From contig NZ_BMTR01000013.1 of the NCBI RefSeq assembly GCF_014649775.1, forward strand, positions 124,001 to 188,000: a DNA stretch of 64,000 nucleotides. Reading direction: 5' to 3'. The position numbers and the translations under genes were made by a program. The notes under the pieces were generated by a model. The model saw only the letters and a list, made by a program, of their open reading frames with translations, had not been told where the DNA came from and made no database searches. Source of the DNA: Streptomyces longisporoflavus (GTDB lineage Bacteria > Actinomycetota > Actinomycetes > Streptomycetales > Streptomycetaceae). Positions within the stretch are counted from its first letter, which is position 1. Every line of letters begins with the position of its first letter. Shown here one piece after another: positions 16,760-24,096 of this stretch.

Positions 16760-18004
16760 CTACGGCAGGCGCTCCAGGATCCAGGTGCACAGTTCCCCGG
16801 ACACCAGGGTGTGGCCCTCGTTCTGGTCGGCACAGAGGTACTCGTCGAGTTCGCTGTCCTCGGACGCCTCCGGGAACGGGTCGTACAGCTTCTCGTGGGT
16901 GTCGATGTCGCGCAGGGCGACCGCGCTGACGGCGGGCACGAAGCAGTGCTCGCGGATCTCGGCCTCCGAGCCGAGGCCGATGATGGCGGGGATCTTGTCC
17001 AGCTCGTCGGCGAGGATGCCGAAGCCCTCCAGGATGCCGCCGGGCGCGCCGTCGATCTCGGGCAGGTGCGAGGTGCGGATCTGCGGCTTGCGCAGGGTCA
17101 CCACCCGCAGCTGCGCGACCAACTGGTCCTCGCCCGCGCCCTGCGTGTGCAGGTGGGTGCCGGTGATGGCCAGGCCGCGGCCGTGGAACGCGCGCTCGCC
17201 GGGGGCGATTCCGTTGCCCGCGCCGCTGCGCACGCCGTTGGCGACGCCGATTTTCTTCGGCCGGCGCGGCCAGCTGCCGACCCGCTCAAGCTCGGCGAGG
17301 AACTCGATGCGCTCCTTGTCGGTCTCGGGGGTGTCGCCCCACTCGGAGATGTGCTGCCACAGGAGCTGGCGCGCCGCCGGGCTGTTCATCTGGTTGGAGA
17401 AAGCGGCGTTGAGCCGCCGGATGTAGTGCGCGAACGACTGCAGGGCGATCGGGATCCAGGCGCCGCGGTGCGGGCTGTCGAAGGAGAAGTACAGCTCGGT
17501 CTCGTGCTCGTCGCCGTCGTGCTCCATCCTGGCGAGCGCGTACCGCGCGATCAGACCGCCCATGCTGAAGCCGCCGACGGTCAGCGGGTGGCTGCCGGTG
17601 CGGCGCGCGATCGCCTCCTGGACCGCCGACTTGACGGCCTTGGCGTTGTCCAGGAGCGAGGCGCTGCGCTCGTCGAAGCCGAGCAGGACGACGTCGTACC
17701 CGCGCTTGCGCAGTTCCCCGATGAGGGGGAACGGGCCGCGCTCCAGGATCTCCCACGAGAAGTCGAGATCACTGGGCCCGGTGTTGAAACCGTCCGCGAT
17801 GAGCACCGGCTTGGTGAGCCCCTTCTTGGCGTCGGCGAGATAGACCCACGCCTTGCCCTCGGGCAACGCCCACTCCTGGTCCGGGTCGGGCGCGGACTCG
17901 TAGACCTCCCTGGGGCCGGGCGCCAGGGTGACGCGGGCAGCGCTCCCGAAAGCCTCGGCGATCTGCTCTTCCTCGGGCATGCCGGTGTCGTTGAACTCGG
18001 ACAT
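16760..18004 (-). CDS. Alpha/beta-hydrolase, putative cytoplasmic esterase/lipase
   Basis: 414 aa from the ATG at 18004, which has a strong GGAGGGG site. The nucleophile elbow GFSMGG places the catalytic Ser at about residue 147, within TVGGFSMGGLIARYALARM, as in lipases. No signal peptide or membrane segment is present, so it should act in the cytoplasm. The C-terminal half is less conserved in my recognition; its Asp/His triad members are not certain (candidates include the SFDSPHRGAW and GHTLVSGE segments). It stands alone between groEL2 and the B12/PP2C pair on the same strand as the latter. The substrate is unknown. Confidence 0.7.
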   Translation of the reverse strand: MSEFNDTGMPEEEQIAEAFGSAARVTLAPGPREVYESAPDPDQEWALPEGKAWVYLADAKKGLTKPVLIADGFNTGPSDLDFSWEILERGPFPLIGELRKRGYDVVLLGFDERSASLLDNAKAVKSAVQEAIARRTGSHPLTVGGFSMGGLIARYALARMEHDGDEHETELYFSFDSPHRGAWIPIALQSFAHYIRRLNAAFSNQMNSPAARQLLWQHISEWGDTPETDKERIEFLAELERVGSWPRRPKKIGVANGVRSGAGNGIAPGERAFHGRGLAITGTHLHTQGAGEDQLVAQLRVVTLRKPQIRTSHLPEIDGAPGGILEGFGILADELDKIPAIIGLGSEAEIREHCFVPAVSAVALRDIDTHEKLYDPFPEASEDSELDEYLCADQNEGHTLVSGELCTWILERLP

Positions 18005-18287
18005 GAAGGGTCCCCTCCGGTGGTGCGGATTCGATGACGGCAGGTGGGCAGGTGCCATCCTCGGTACGCGCGGTGGCCCTCGATAGACGGCCACCGGGAT
18101 TCACCGGGCGAGCGGGGCCCTTTCAGACAGCGGGGCGTTGGCCGTATTCGCCCGTGCGGTACGGGGGCGGGAGCGGCCGGGCCTGGGCACGGGGGTGCGC
18201 GCCGGTTACGGGTGTGCCGGGGAGGTGCTCGACTCGGTCAGCTTCTGCCCGGCGGCGCCCGCGAAGTATGTCCCGAAGGTGACGTGA

Positions 18288-19379
18288 TCAGGCACGGGCG
18301 GCGGCGAGGATGCCGACCGCGCGGGGGAAGTCCTTGAGCTGGCCGAGGAGCGAGTCCAGAGCGGGGTGCAGGCACCGCGGCGGGACACCGCGGGCGGACA
18401 GGATGTCCGCGGTCCACGTGATGAACCTGGTGAACAGGCCCGGGTCGTCGACGTAGACCGCCGTGGCGAGGTAGCTGACGATGAAGTCGATGTCCTCCAC
18501 GGTGCGTTCCACCTGGGTCGCGGTGTACCGGCGCATCTCGGGAAAGCCCTCCTCGACGTCGGAGAGGGTCTGCTTGACCAACTGGAGCTTGGACCTGCGG
18601 ATCATGGAGTACTCCTGGTCGCCCAGGTGCGGCAGATCCATGTCGGGCAGGCGGGCCGCGTCCTCGCCGGGCTCTCCCGGGCTCATGCCGAGCAGGGTGG
18701 CCGCGCCGCGGGCGTCCGGGGCCCACTCGGCCCGCATCAACCGGGCGTAGCAGCCCTGCGGACCGAACGCGGCCCCTCCCGCGAGCACCGGAACGCCCAC
18801 GCTCTGGCACGAGGCGATCGCGTTGTGGGCGCCGGGCAGCAGCGTCGGGATGGACGAGGAAAGCAGCACCGCCTGCGCACGGGTGCGTTGTACGTGCGCG
18901 ACCAGATACTCGGTGGGGACCTGCGCCCCCAGATAGTCGACACGCCAGCCCCGCATTCGCAGCACCTCGCTGACCAGGAGCGCGGGCATGGCATGCCACT
19001 CGCCGTCGACGCACGCCACCAGGACCCGGCCCGTGAACGGGCCGAAGAGCGCGGGGGCGGTGGCGTCGGCGACCGCCGCCACGCACCGCTCGCTGATCGC
19101 CGTGACGGCGTGTTCCTGCGCCACCGTGATGTCGTTCGAAGCCCAGGCCAGACCCACCCGCTCCTGCGCCGGTGCGATCAGGTCGAGCAGGACGCGCTCA
19201 CCCGCGGCGCGCATCTGTTCGGCGGTCGAGGCGTCGATGTCGTGCGTCTGCTTGATGTCTGCCGTGCCGAGCGCACGCCGCACCACGGCGATGGCCCGGC
19301 TCTCGTCGAATTCGCCGAGCGCCTGCCACAGTTCCTCTCGCGACTCGGTGAGGGAGTCGTTCTGCCGGTCGCCGTTCAC
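18288..19379 (-). CDS. Stand-alone B12-binding, CarH/LitR-like sensor domain protein
   Basis: 363 aa from the GTG at 19379, which overlaps the TGA of the phosphatase gene by 4 bp (GTGA). Residues about 10-105 form a helical bundle containing W79-x9-E89-H90, the W-x9-EH signature of AdoCbl light-sensing domains (TtCarH W131/E141/H142). Residues about 115-235 form the Rossmann B12-binding domain: DGEWHAMP gives E127-x-H129 with the lower-ligand His, although the usual glycine is Pro132, and GGAAFG is the second glycine motif. A C-terminal all-helical domain (about 255-363) is unfamiliar. There is no MerR DNA-binding domain. It probably binds cobalamin and signals by protein contact to the coupled PP2C phosphatase. 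Confidence 0.82.
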   Translation of the reverse strand: MNGDRQNDSLTESREELWQALGEFDESRAIAVVRRALGTADIKQTHDIDASTAEQMRAAGERVLLDLIAPAQERVGLAWASNDITVAQEHAVTAISERCVAAVADATAPALFGPFTGRVLVACVDGEWHAMPALLVSEVLRMRGWRVDYLGAQVPTEYLVAHVQRTRAQAVLLSSSIPTLLPGAHNAIASCQSVGVPVLAGGAAFGPQGCYARLMRAEWAPDARGAATLLGMSPGEPGEDAARLPDMDLPHLGDQEYSMIRRSKLQLVKQTLSDVEEGFPEMRRYTATQVERTVEDIDFIVSYLATAVYVDDPGLFTRFITWTADILSARGVPPRCLHPALDSLLGQLKDFPRAVGILAAARA

Positions 19380-21034
19380 ACGGTTCCCCTTTCCGGGGGT
19401 TGCTCTTCTTCGGTCGTCGGACGGTTGCCGCGGGGTGCGCCGATCGCCAGAACGGCCATGTCGTCGTGCCTGCCCTCGCCCACCCACTGGGCGACGACCA
19501 TCTGCACGCGCTCGGTGACCACCTCGGGCGGCATCCCGGCGCACTCGGCAAGGACGGAGCGCAGCCTCTCTTCGCTGAACATCGCGTCCCCCAGCGGTCC
19601 GCCGCGCGCTTCGGTGATGCCGTCGGAATACAGCAGGCAGACCTCCCCCGGCCGCAGGGTGACTTCCGCGGACTTGAACTCGACGTCGTCGAAGGCGCCG
19701 ATCAGCGTGCCCTCGGCCGGGACCTCCTCGACGCGGCCGCAGGCGCGCACGACCAGGGGAGCGGGGTGGCCCGCGCTGGAGACGCGCAGCCGTACCCGTG
19801 AGTCCTGGTGTACGGCGGAGACCACGACCAGCGTCACGAACGGGGTCTGCTGCGCGGACAGCAATGCCGTGTTGAGCAGGGTGAGCAGACGGGCGTGGTC
19901 GGCGGCGAACGGCAGGAGCGCGTGCAGCGCCTGGCGGACCCTGCCCGCCGTGACGGCGGCTTCGAGTCCCTTGCCGCACACGTCACCCAGGACCGCGACG
20001 GTTTCGGCTTCCGGTGCGTCGGCGGGATGCAGGTCGTAGAAGTCGCCGCCGATACGGTCGCCCGCCACCGAGGCTCGGTAGCGGCCGGAGAAGCAGATGC
20101 CGTGCACCCGGCCCGGGGCGGGCGGCAGCAGGTCCCGCATCATCGCTTCGTTGACGTGCGCCTGACGGGCGTAACTGCGCGCTATGGACAGGGCGGCGCC
20201 CGCGCGCGCGGCGAAGAGCTGGGCGAAGGACTCCTCGCCGGGCGTGAACGCCGCCTCCCGCCGGTGGCGCAGCAGGATGAGGCATCCGGCCGGCACACCG
20301 TGCCCCGGCAACGGCACCACGACCACCGAACCGATGTCGCCGGCGTCCTCCACGAAACCGTCGGGCAGGGCCCAGGACGGCGTCTGCCCCGGATCGATCC
20401 ACCGGGAGGACACCGACGGCAGCCCCAGCAACGCCTCCGCGAGACCCGGCAGTTGCCCCGGCTCCAGCATGACCCGCTCCTGCGCCACGGGCCCGCGCTC
20501 GGCACACCGCGTCACGGGAAAGCTGTGCCCGTCGCCCATCCCGACCACGACCGCCGCGTCCGCCAGATGCTCCGCCGCCCGCTGCACCGTCACCGCCATG
20601 CAACGCTCCAGGTTCAGCGAGGCGAGCAGCTCGGAGGAGAGCTCCTGGAGCAGCCCGGATCTGGCCCGCTCACGCGCCAACTCCCTTACGGCACCCGCCG
20701 GAGCGCTCTCCCCGACCAGCCACCACGTCACCGCGCCGTCCGCGCCCGGCCCGGCGAGCGCCTTCACGGGCCGCCCGTCGATCCGGCCTCCGGCCCACGC
20801 CGAGAGCTCCTTCCCCGCGCCGTTCGCATGCCGCAGGTGGGCCTCGTTCAGCCATGCGGGCGCGACCTCGCCCAAGGCCGCGCCGACATCGATCCGCGCC
20901 AGCAGATCACCGGCCTGTTCGTTGTGGGACAGCACGATGCCGGCCGCGTCCACCGTGACCGCCGGGTAGGGGTCACGGTGCGAAGCGGCAGGCCTTGCAT
21001 CACGGGACTTCTTCTGCTCCGGCAAGGAGACCAT
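19376..21034 (-). CDS. PAS-GAF-PP2C (SpoIIE-type) serine/threonine phosphatase
   Basis: 552 aa from the ATG at 21034; a GTG at 21049 would add five residues, and neither has a clear ribosome site. Order: a PAS-like N-terminus (PAVTVDAAGIVLSHNEQAGDLL), a GAF domain around residues 130-300, then a PP2C/SpoIIE domain from about 315. All metal-binding motifs are intact: GDRIGGDFYDLHP, GDVCGKGLEAAVTAGR, LLYSDGITEARGG and RHDDMAVLAIG. Such proteins dephosphorylate anti-anti-sigma factors in partner-switching networks. No anti-sigma or STAS gene is adjacent. The 4-bp overlap with the B12-binding gene indicates that the two act together. Confidence 0.88.
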   Translation of the reverse strand: MVSLPEQKKSRDARPAASHRDPYPAVTVDAAGIVLSHNEQAGDLLARIDVGAALGEVAPAWLNEAHLRHANGAGKELSAWAGGRIDGRPVKALAGPGADGAVTWWLVGESAPAGAVRELARERARSGLLQELSSELLASLNLERCMAVTVQRAAEHLADAAVVVGMGDGHSFPVTRCAERGPVAQERVMLEPGQLPGLAEALLGLPSVSSRWIDPGQTPSWALPDGFVEDAGDIGSVVVVPLPGHGVPAGCLILLRHRREAAFTPGEESFAQLFAARAGAALSIARSYARQAHVNEAMMRDLLPPAPGRVHGICFSGRYRASVAGDRIGGDFYDLHPADAPEAETVAVLGDVCGKGLEAAVTAGRVRQALHALLPFAADHARLLTLLNTALLSAQQTPFVTLVVVSAVHQDSRVRLRVSSAGHPAPLVVRACGRVEEVPAEGTLIGAFDDVEFKSAEVTLRPGEVCLLYSDGITEARGGPLGDAMFSEERLRSVLAECAGMPPEVVTERVQMVVAQWVGEGRHDDMAVLAIGAPRGNRPTTEEEQPPERGTV

Positions 21035-21222
21035 CAACGCGGGACCCACTGGCGCGGGGTCCCGACCACCCCCACCCGACTCGGAACCAGGTGGGGGTTA
21101 CGTTACCGACGGCATATGACTACTGGTTGTAGTTCGATGCACTTTGCCGTACTTCCGAAATCTTGCGCCGGACTACTGCATAATCCGCGCAGCGCGGCGG
21201 GCGTTCCCGCGCCGGGCGTTTC

Positions 21223-21489
21223 CTAGGGCGTCTTGAGGCTCGTGACGAACGCGGACCAGCTGGCGGCGCGGAACACGAGCTTCGGGCCGGTGGGGTTCTT
21301 GGAGTCGCGGACGGGGACGATTTCCGGATGCCCGTCGCTTACTTCGAGGCAGTTGCCGCCGTCCCCGCCGCTGTACGTGGACTTGCGCCAGGCGGCGACC
21401 TCCAGGCAGTCGCCGCCCTCTCCACGGCTGTAACTGGACTTGTGCCAGATGGCCGCGCTCAGGTCGTACTCAGGGGTGCTGTTCTCCAT
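21223..21489 (-). CDS. DUF397 protein with a duplicated core
   Basis: 88 aa. DUF397 motifs occur twice in tandem: IWHKSSYSRGEGGDCLEVA and then WRKSTYSGGDGGNCLEVS, followed once by the distal VPVRDSKNP and FRAASWSAFV parts. DUF397 proteins are partners of XRE/DUF5753 regulators in Streptomyces (the BldB/WhiJ-type systems). Here the XRE gene survives only as a 3' stump that overlaps this start. The head-to-tail half-duplication is unusual and makes it an orphan with an altered interaction surface. Confidence 0.85.
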   Translation of the reverse strand: MENSTPEYDLSAAIWHKSSYSRGEGGDCLEVAAWRKSTYSGGDGGNCLEVSDGHPEIVPVRDSKNPTGPKLVFRAASWSAFVTSLKTP

Positions 21490-21585
21490 GCTCGTAATCC
21501 TGCGCTACTGACTCGATCAGGGCCAGGGATTGCCGAGTGGGGTGGGCTGCGGCCTGGAGGAGGTTGAACGTCAAGGGGTCGGCGC
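21470..21585 (-). pseudogene. 3' remnant of an XRE/DUF5753 regulator gene
   Basis: Reading the minus strand to a TGA at 21472-21470 gives TFNLLQAAAHPTRQSLALIE, then SVAQDYEHGEQHP. This is the usual C-terminus of XRE regulators with a DUF5753 domain, in the usual place: overlapping the start of the DUF397 gene by 20 bp. Upstream of roughly 21585 the similarity stops, because the opposite strand there encodes a PIN-domain fragment. The DNA-binding and most of the DUF5753 part are therefore lost. Confidence 0.7.
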
Positions 21586-21805
21586 CGTGCAGCTGCGCGC
21601 CGCCGAAAAGGGGGCGCGCAAGGCGCTGTCGGCCGTCGACCTACTGATCTGCGCCACCGCCGCCCACCACGGCCTCATCGTCCTGCACGGCGACAACGAC
21701 TTCGTGACGGCTGAGCGGTTCGCCGTGGAGTTGCGTCAGCGCAATGTGCTTGAGGGTCCCCTGGGCGACCGGGGTGCTCAACGGACCGGGAAGCCGTACG
21801 TGTAG
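21579..21805 (+). pseudogene. C-terminal fragment of a VapC-like PIN-domain toxin
   Basis: From about 21579 the plus strand encodes VQLRAAEKGARKALSAVDLL, then ICATAAHHGLIVLHGDNDF and TAERFAVELRQRNV. These are the last third of a PIN ribonuclease toxin: the DLLIAATA helix, then the VLHxDxDF strand with catalytic Asp residues. The N-terminal part with the first acidic residues is absent, and the frame runs instead into antisense XRE sequence. No VapB antitoxin is seen. It looks like a recombination scar joining two broken genes. Confidence 0.7.
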
Positions 21806-22533
21806 CCCTGTTCCTTGAGGCGGGGGAGGAGCGTGCGGAGGGCTTCGACGGTCTGGGTGCGGTCGCCGCCGGCGTCGTGGAAGAGGAGGGTCGGCCCGTT
21901 GGGCAGTTCCCTCTCGACGGTGGCGATGATGGCGTCCGTGCCCGGGCGCTCGAAGTCCTTGGTGTCGACGTTCCAGCCGAGGGGGCGCATGCCGCGGTCG
22001 GCGGCGAGCTTGCGGCTGTACGGGGTGAACGCGCCGCCGGGTGCGCGGTAGTACATGGGGCGTACGCCGCCGGACGCCTTGGTGATCATGCGCTCGGCGT
22101 CGAGGATCTGCTTGGCCTGGTAGGCGTTGGACTCCTTGTCCATGCCGGTGTTGTGCGAGATCGAGTGGTCGCAGAGGCGGTGCCCGTCGGCGACGACCTT
22201 CTTCACGATGTCGGGGTGGGCCTGGGCCTGCGTACCGACCATGCAGAACGTGGCCTTCACGTCGTACTGCTTCAGCAGGTCGAGCATTTGGGGGGTCCAC
22301 TTGGGGTCGGGACCGTCGTCGATGGTGATGTTGATGCCGCGCTTCCCCTTCTCGGAGGCGTGCGCGATGGTCTTCGAGACCGGCTTGACGGCGGGCTTCT
22401 TCGCCGCCGGTGCCGAGTCGGTGGTACCGGCCTGCGCGCTCCACACCCCCGCGCCGGTGGCGAGCAGCGTCACTCCCAGCGCGGCCCCGATCAACTTGCC
22501 GTACCAGCCCCGCCCGCCACTGTGCCGTGCCAT
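21778..22533 (-). CDS. Secreted polysaccharide deacetylase (CE4/NodB)
   Basis: 251 aa. An N-terminal signal/anchor (KLIGAALGVTLLATGAGVWSAQA) and a Lys/Ala/Pro linker precede a NodB domain. CE4 motifs are NITIDDGPD (TFDDGP motif 1 with catalytic Asp and metal Asp), CDHSISHNTG (the H-S-x-x-H metal ligands), YYRAPGGAF (motif 3), LGWNVDTKDF (motif 4) and LLFHDAGGDRTQT (motif 5). All catalytic residues are present. It should deacetylate peptidoglycan or another GlcNAc/MurNAc-containing polymer outside the membrane. Its 3' end overlaps the PIN fragment by 28 bp. Confidence 0.92.
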   Translation of the reverse strand: MARHSGGRGWYGKLIGAALGVTLLATGAGVWSAQAGTTDSAPAAKKPAVKPVSKTIAHASEKGKRGINITIDDGPDPKWTPQMLDLLKQYDVKATFCMVGTQAQAHPDIVKKVVADGHRLCDHSISHNTGMDKESNAYQAKQILDAERMITKASGGVRPMYYRAPGGAFTPYSRKLAADRGMRPLGWNVDTKDFERPGTDAIIATVERELPNGPTLLFHDAGGDRTQTVEALRTLLPRLKEQGYTYGFPVR

Positions 22534-22741
22534 CGTCCGCCCCTTTGCGTCCAGTCCCTCGCCGCTCCCCGATCGCGCGCGGCCACCTTGCAGGACGAGG
22601 AAGGGGGGCCGGGGGATGCAGTGGGGAGGCGTCCGTTACGGATCACGGACAATTCCGGGGACCTTCACGGACAACCCCCGGTGAGAAGGGGACGAACGGC
22701 GTAGGACAGCTGAGGGGGACGACGGGGACAGAGCTGTCACG

Positions 22742-23049
22742 GTGACGGCGGATACGTATGACGAGGCTGGCGCTCTCGTGCACGAGGCGTTCGGACTGAC
22801 CGTTTACGGGCGGCGACCCTGCTGGATGCGTTGGGTGAGCTGTGTGCCGAGATCCGTGCCGAGCACGGGCTGCTCATGACGGACCCGGGCATCGAGAAGC
22901 TGTGGGAATGGTCTTCGGACGGCACCGACGGCTGGGGAGCGGAGATCGTGGGCCAACTGCTCCTGATGGCCGCCGAACGCGGTCCGAAGCTGGGATACGA
23001 CGTGGATGACCTGGTGCGGTTTCTGCGGAGGGCGGCGGACGAGCGGTGA
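22742..23049 (+). pseudogene. Conserved small hypothetical gene interrupted by a frameshift
   Basis: From the GTG at 22742 the frame reads MTADTYDEAGALVHEAFGLT, then VYGR, before losing sense. From about 22813 a frame offset by one base reads ATLLDALGELCAEIRAEHGL and then continues through KLWEWSSDG to RRAADER and a stop at 23049. Joined, they form a plausible ~100-aa helical protein of unknown function. Restoring one G in GGGCGGCGACC at about 22808-22816 rejoins the frames as YGRATLLDALGE. It is either a true one-base deletion or a sequencing error. A TTG start at 22831 would give only the C-terminal 72 residues. Confidence 0.65.
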
Positions 23050-23076
23050 ACCCCGGGGGTGCGTGATGTGGTGGGG

Positions 23077-23412
23077 TCAGGCCGCGGGGAGGGCGGTGAA
23101 GGTGACCTCTTCGTGGTCGGCGTCCAGGGCGATGTTCAGGGAGGCGTTCATCGCGGTGGCCACGCGCCGCAGGAGGGGCAGGATGGGGACCGCGTCCGCG
23201 CCTTCGATGCGAGAGATCTTTGCCTGGGTGAGGCCTGCGCGCTCGGCGAGCTGGGTCTGTGAGAGTCCCAGCTCCTTGCGGCGGTCGTAGGCGGCCTTGG
23301 CGAAAGCCATCGCGAGGCGAATCTCGGCGCGGTTGGCCTCGGCCTCGGGTGACTCGGCGTACCCCTCGCGGAGCTTCCTCTCGCGGGCCAGCTTCCAGCG
23401 GGTGTGGCTCAT
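23077..23412 (-). CDS. XRE-family HigA-like antitoxin/regulator
   Basis: 111 aa. The helix-turn-helix spans LGLSQTQLAERAGLTQAKIS followed by RIEGADAVPILPLLRRVATAM (about residues 47-90). The N-terminal arm is basic, and the C-terminus (LNIALDADHEEVTF) is a short beta tail as in HigA-type antitoxins. It starts 20 bp after the RelE toxin stop on the same strand, the toxin-first order typical of higBA. It probably neutralises the toxin and/or represses the operon. Confidence 0.85.
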   Translation of the reverse strand: MSHTRWKLARERKLREGYAESPEAEANRAEIRLAMAFAKAAYDRRKELGLSQTQLAERAGLTQAKISRIEGADAVPILPLLRRVATAMNASLNIALDADHEEVTFTALPAA

Positions 23413-23432
23413 TTCGTGTTTCCTGCCTCGGG

Positions 23433-23702
23433 CTACAGGTTGCGGTAGACGTCGCGCCGGTTGCCCACGTGGAGGACCAGGATCACCAGGACCTCGTCAC
23501 GGATCTCGTACACCACTCGGAAACTGCCGACGCGCAGCCGGTACAGGCCATCGTGGCCGGTGAGCTTCTTGCTGTCCGCGTCTTCACGACGTGGATCGTC
23601 ACCGAGTGCGGTGAGAGCCGTCAGGATGCGCAGGGCTTGTTGGCGGTCGATGGCGCGGAGTTGGCGCTGCGCGTAGGTGGTGAAGCGGAAGGCGTACTTC
23701 AC
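23433..23702 (-). CDS. RelE/ParE-family toxin
   Basis: 89 aa from a GTG overlapping the antitoxin TGA (GTGA). RelE fold signatures are KYAFRFTTYAQRQLRAIDRQ near the start, KKLTGHDGLYRLRVGSFRVVYEI in the middle and VLHVGNRRDVYRNL at the end. The basic/Tyr residues needed for ribosome-dependent mRNA cleavage are present (Arg in RLRVGSFR, the terminal Tyr). It is flanked on the 5' side by a Phd/YefM antitoxin and on the 3' side by an XRE antitoxin-like gene. Confidence 0.92.
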   Translation of the reverse strand: MKYAFRFTTYAQRQLRAIDRQQALRILTALTALGDDPRREDADSKKLTGHDGLYRLRVGSFRVVYEIRDEVLVILVLHVGNRRDVYRNL

Positions 23703-23974
23703 GCGGCGTCGCCCTTGCTCTTGCCGCCGTCTGCTTCGAAGAGGTCTGCGAGGAGCTCGGCCATGCTGACGGTGGGGTCGTCGCGATGCTGCTCGGCCTC
23801 GCGCGCGGCCAGCTCGTCGCTCGCCTCTTCGAGTGCGTCCAGGACCTCTATGGGGACCAAGGCCGCCACGCGCTTCCCCTTACGGGTCAGCACGGTCACC
23901 TCACCCGCCTCGGCCTTGTCGACGACCTCGGCGAGATGGGCGCGGGCTTCACGGATGGTGACGTTCTCGCTCAT
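23699..23974 (-). CDS. Phd/YefM-family antitoxin
   Basis: 91 aa from the ATG at 23974. The N-terminal Phd fold (VTIREARAHLAEVVDKAEAG, then EVTVLTRKGKRVAALVP) is the DNA-binding part. The acidic/helical C-terminus (SMAELLADLFEADGG) is the likely toxin-binding tail. Its TGA overlaps the toxin GTG by 4 bp, so translation is coupled. An inverted repeat just upstream is a candidate autorepression operator. Confidence 0.92.
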   Translation of the reverse strand: MSENVTIREARAHLAEVVDKAEAGEVTVLTRKGKRVAALVPIEVLDALEEASDELAAREAEQHRDDPTVSMAELLADLFEADGGKSKGDAA

Positions 23975-23982
23975 GACGCAAG

Positions 23983-24002
23983 TGTACGCATCAACGTGTA
24001 CA
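23983..24002 (-). promoter_or_regulatory. Candidate Phd operator
   Basis: TGTAC (23983-23987) and GTACA (23998-24002) form an inverted repeat 9 bp upstream of the antitoxin start, in an AT-richer patch. YefM/Phd repressors bind short palindromes with a central TGTACA-like core, so this is the likely autoregulatory site. Confidence 0.55.
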
Positions 24003-24028
24003 CACGGCATGATCCCGAGATCAGCCGA

Positions 24029-24062
24029 GGGCGGCACCCCCGGCATGCGCGGGGTGCCGCCC
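24029..24062 (-). terminator. Terminator between murP and the toxin-antitoxin operon
   Basis: GGGCGGCACCCC (24029-24040) and GGGGTGCCGCCC (24051-24062) are perfect 12-bp arms around a 10-nt loop, 34 bp past the murP stop. Confidence 0.85.
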
Positions 24063-24096
24063 CACGAATGCTGGGGGCCAGGGGCCACCGGGAGGA

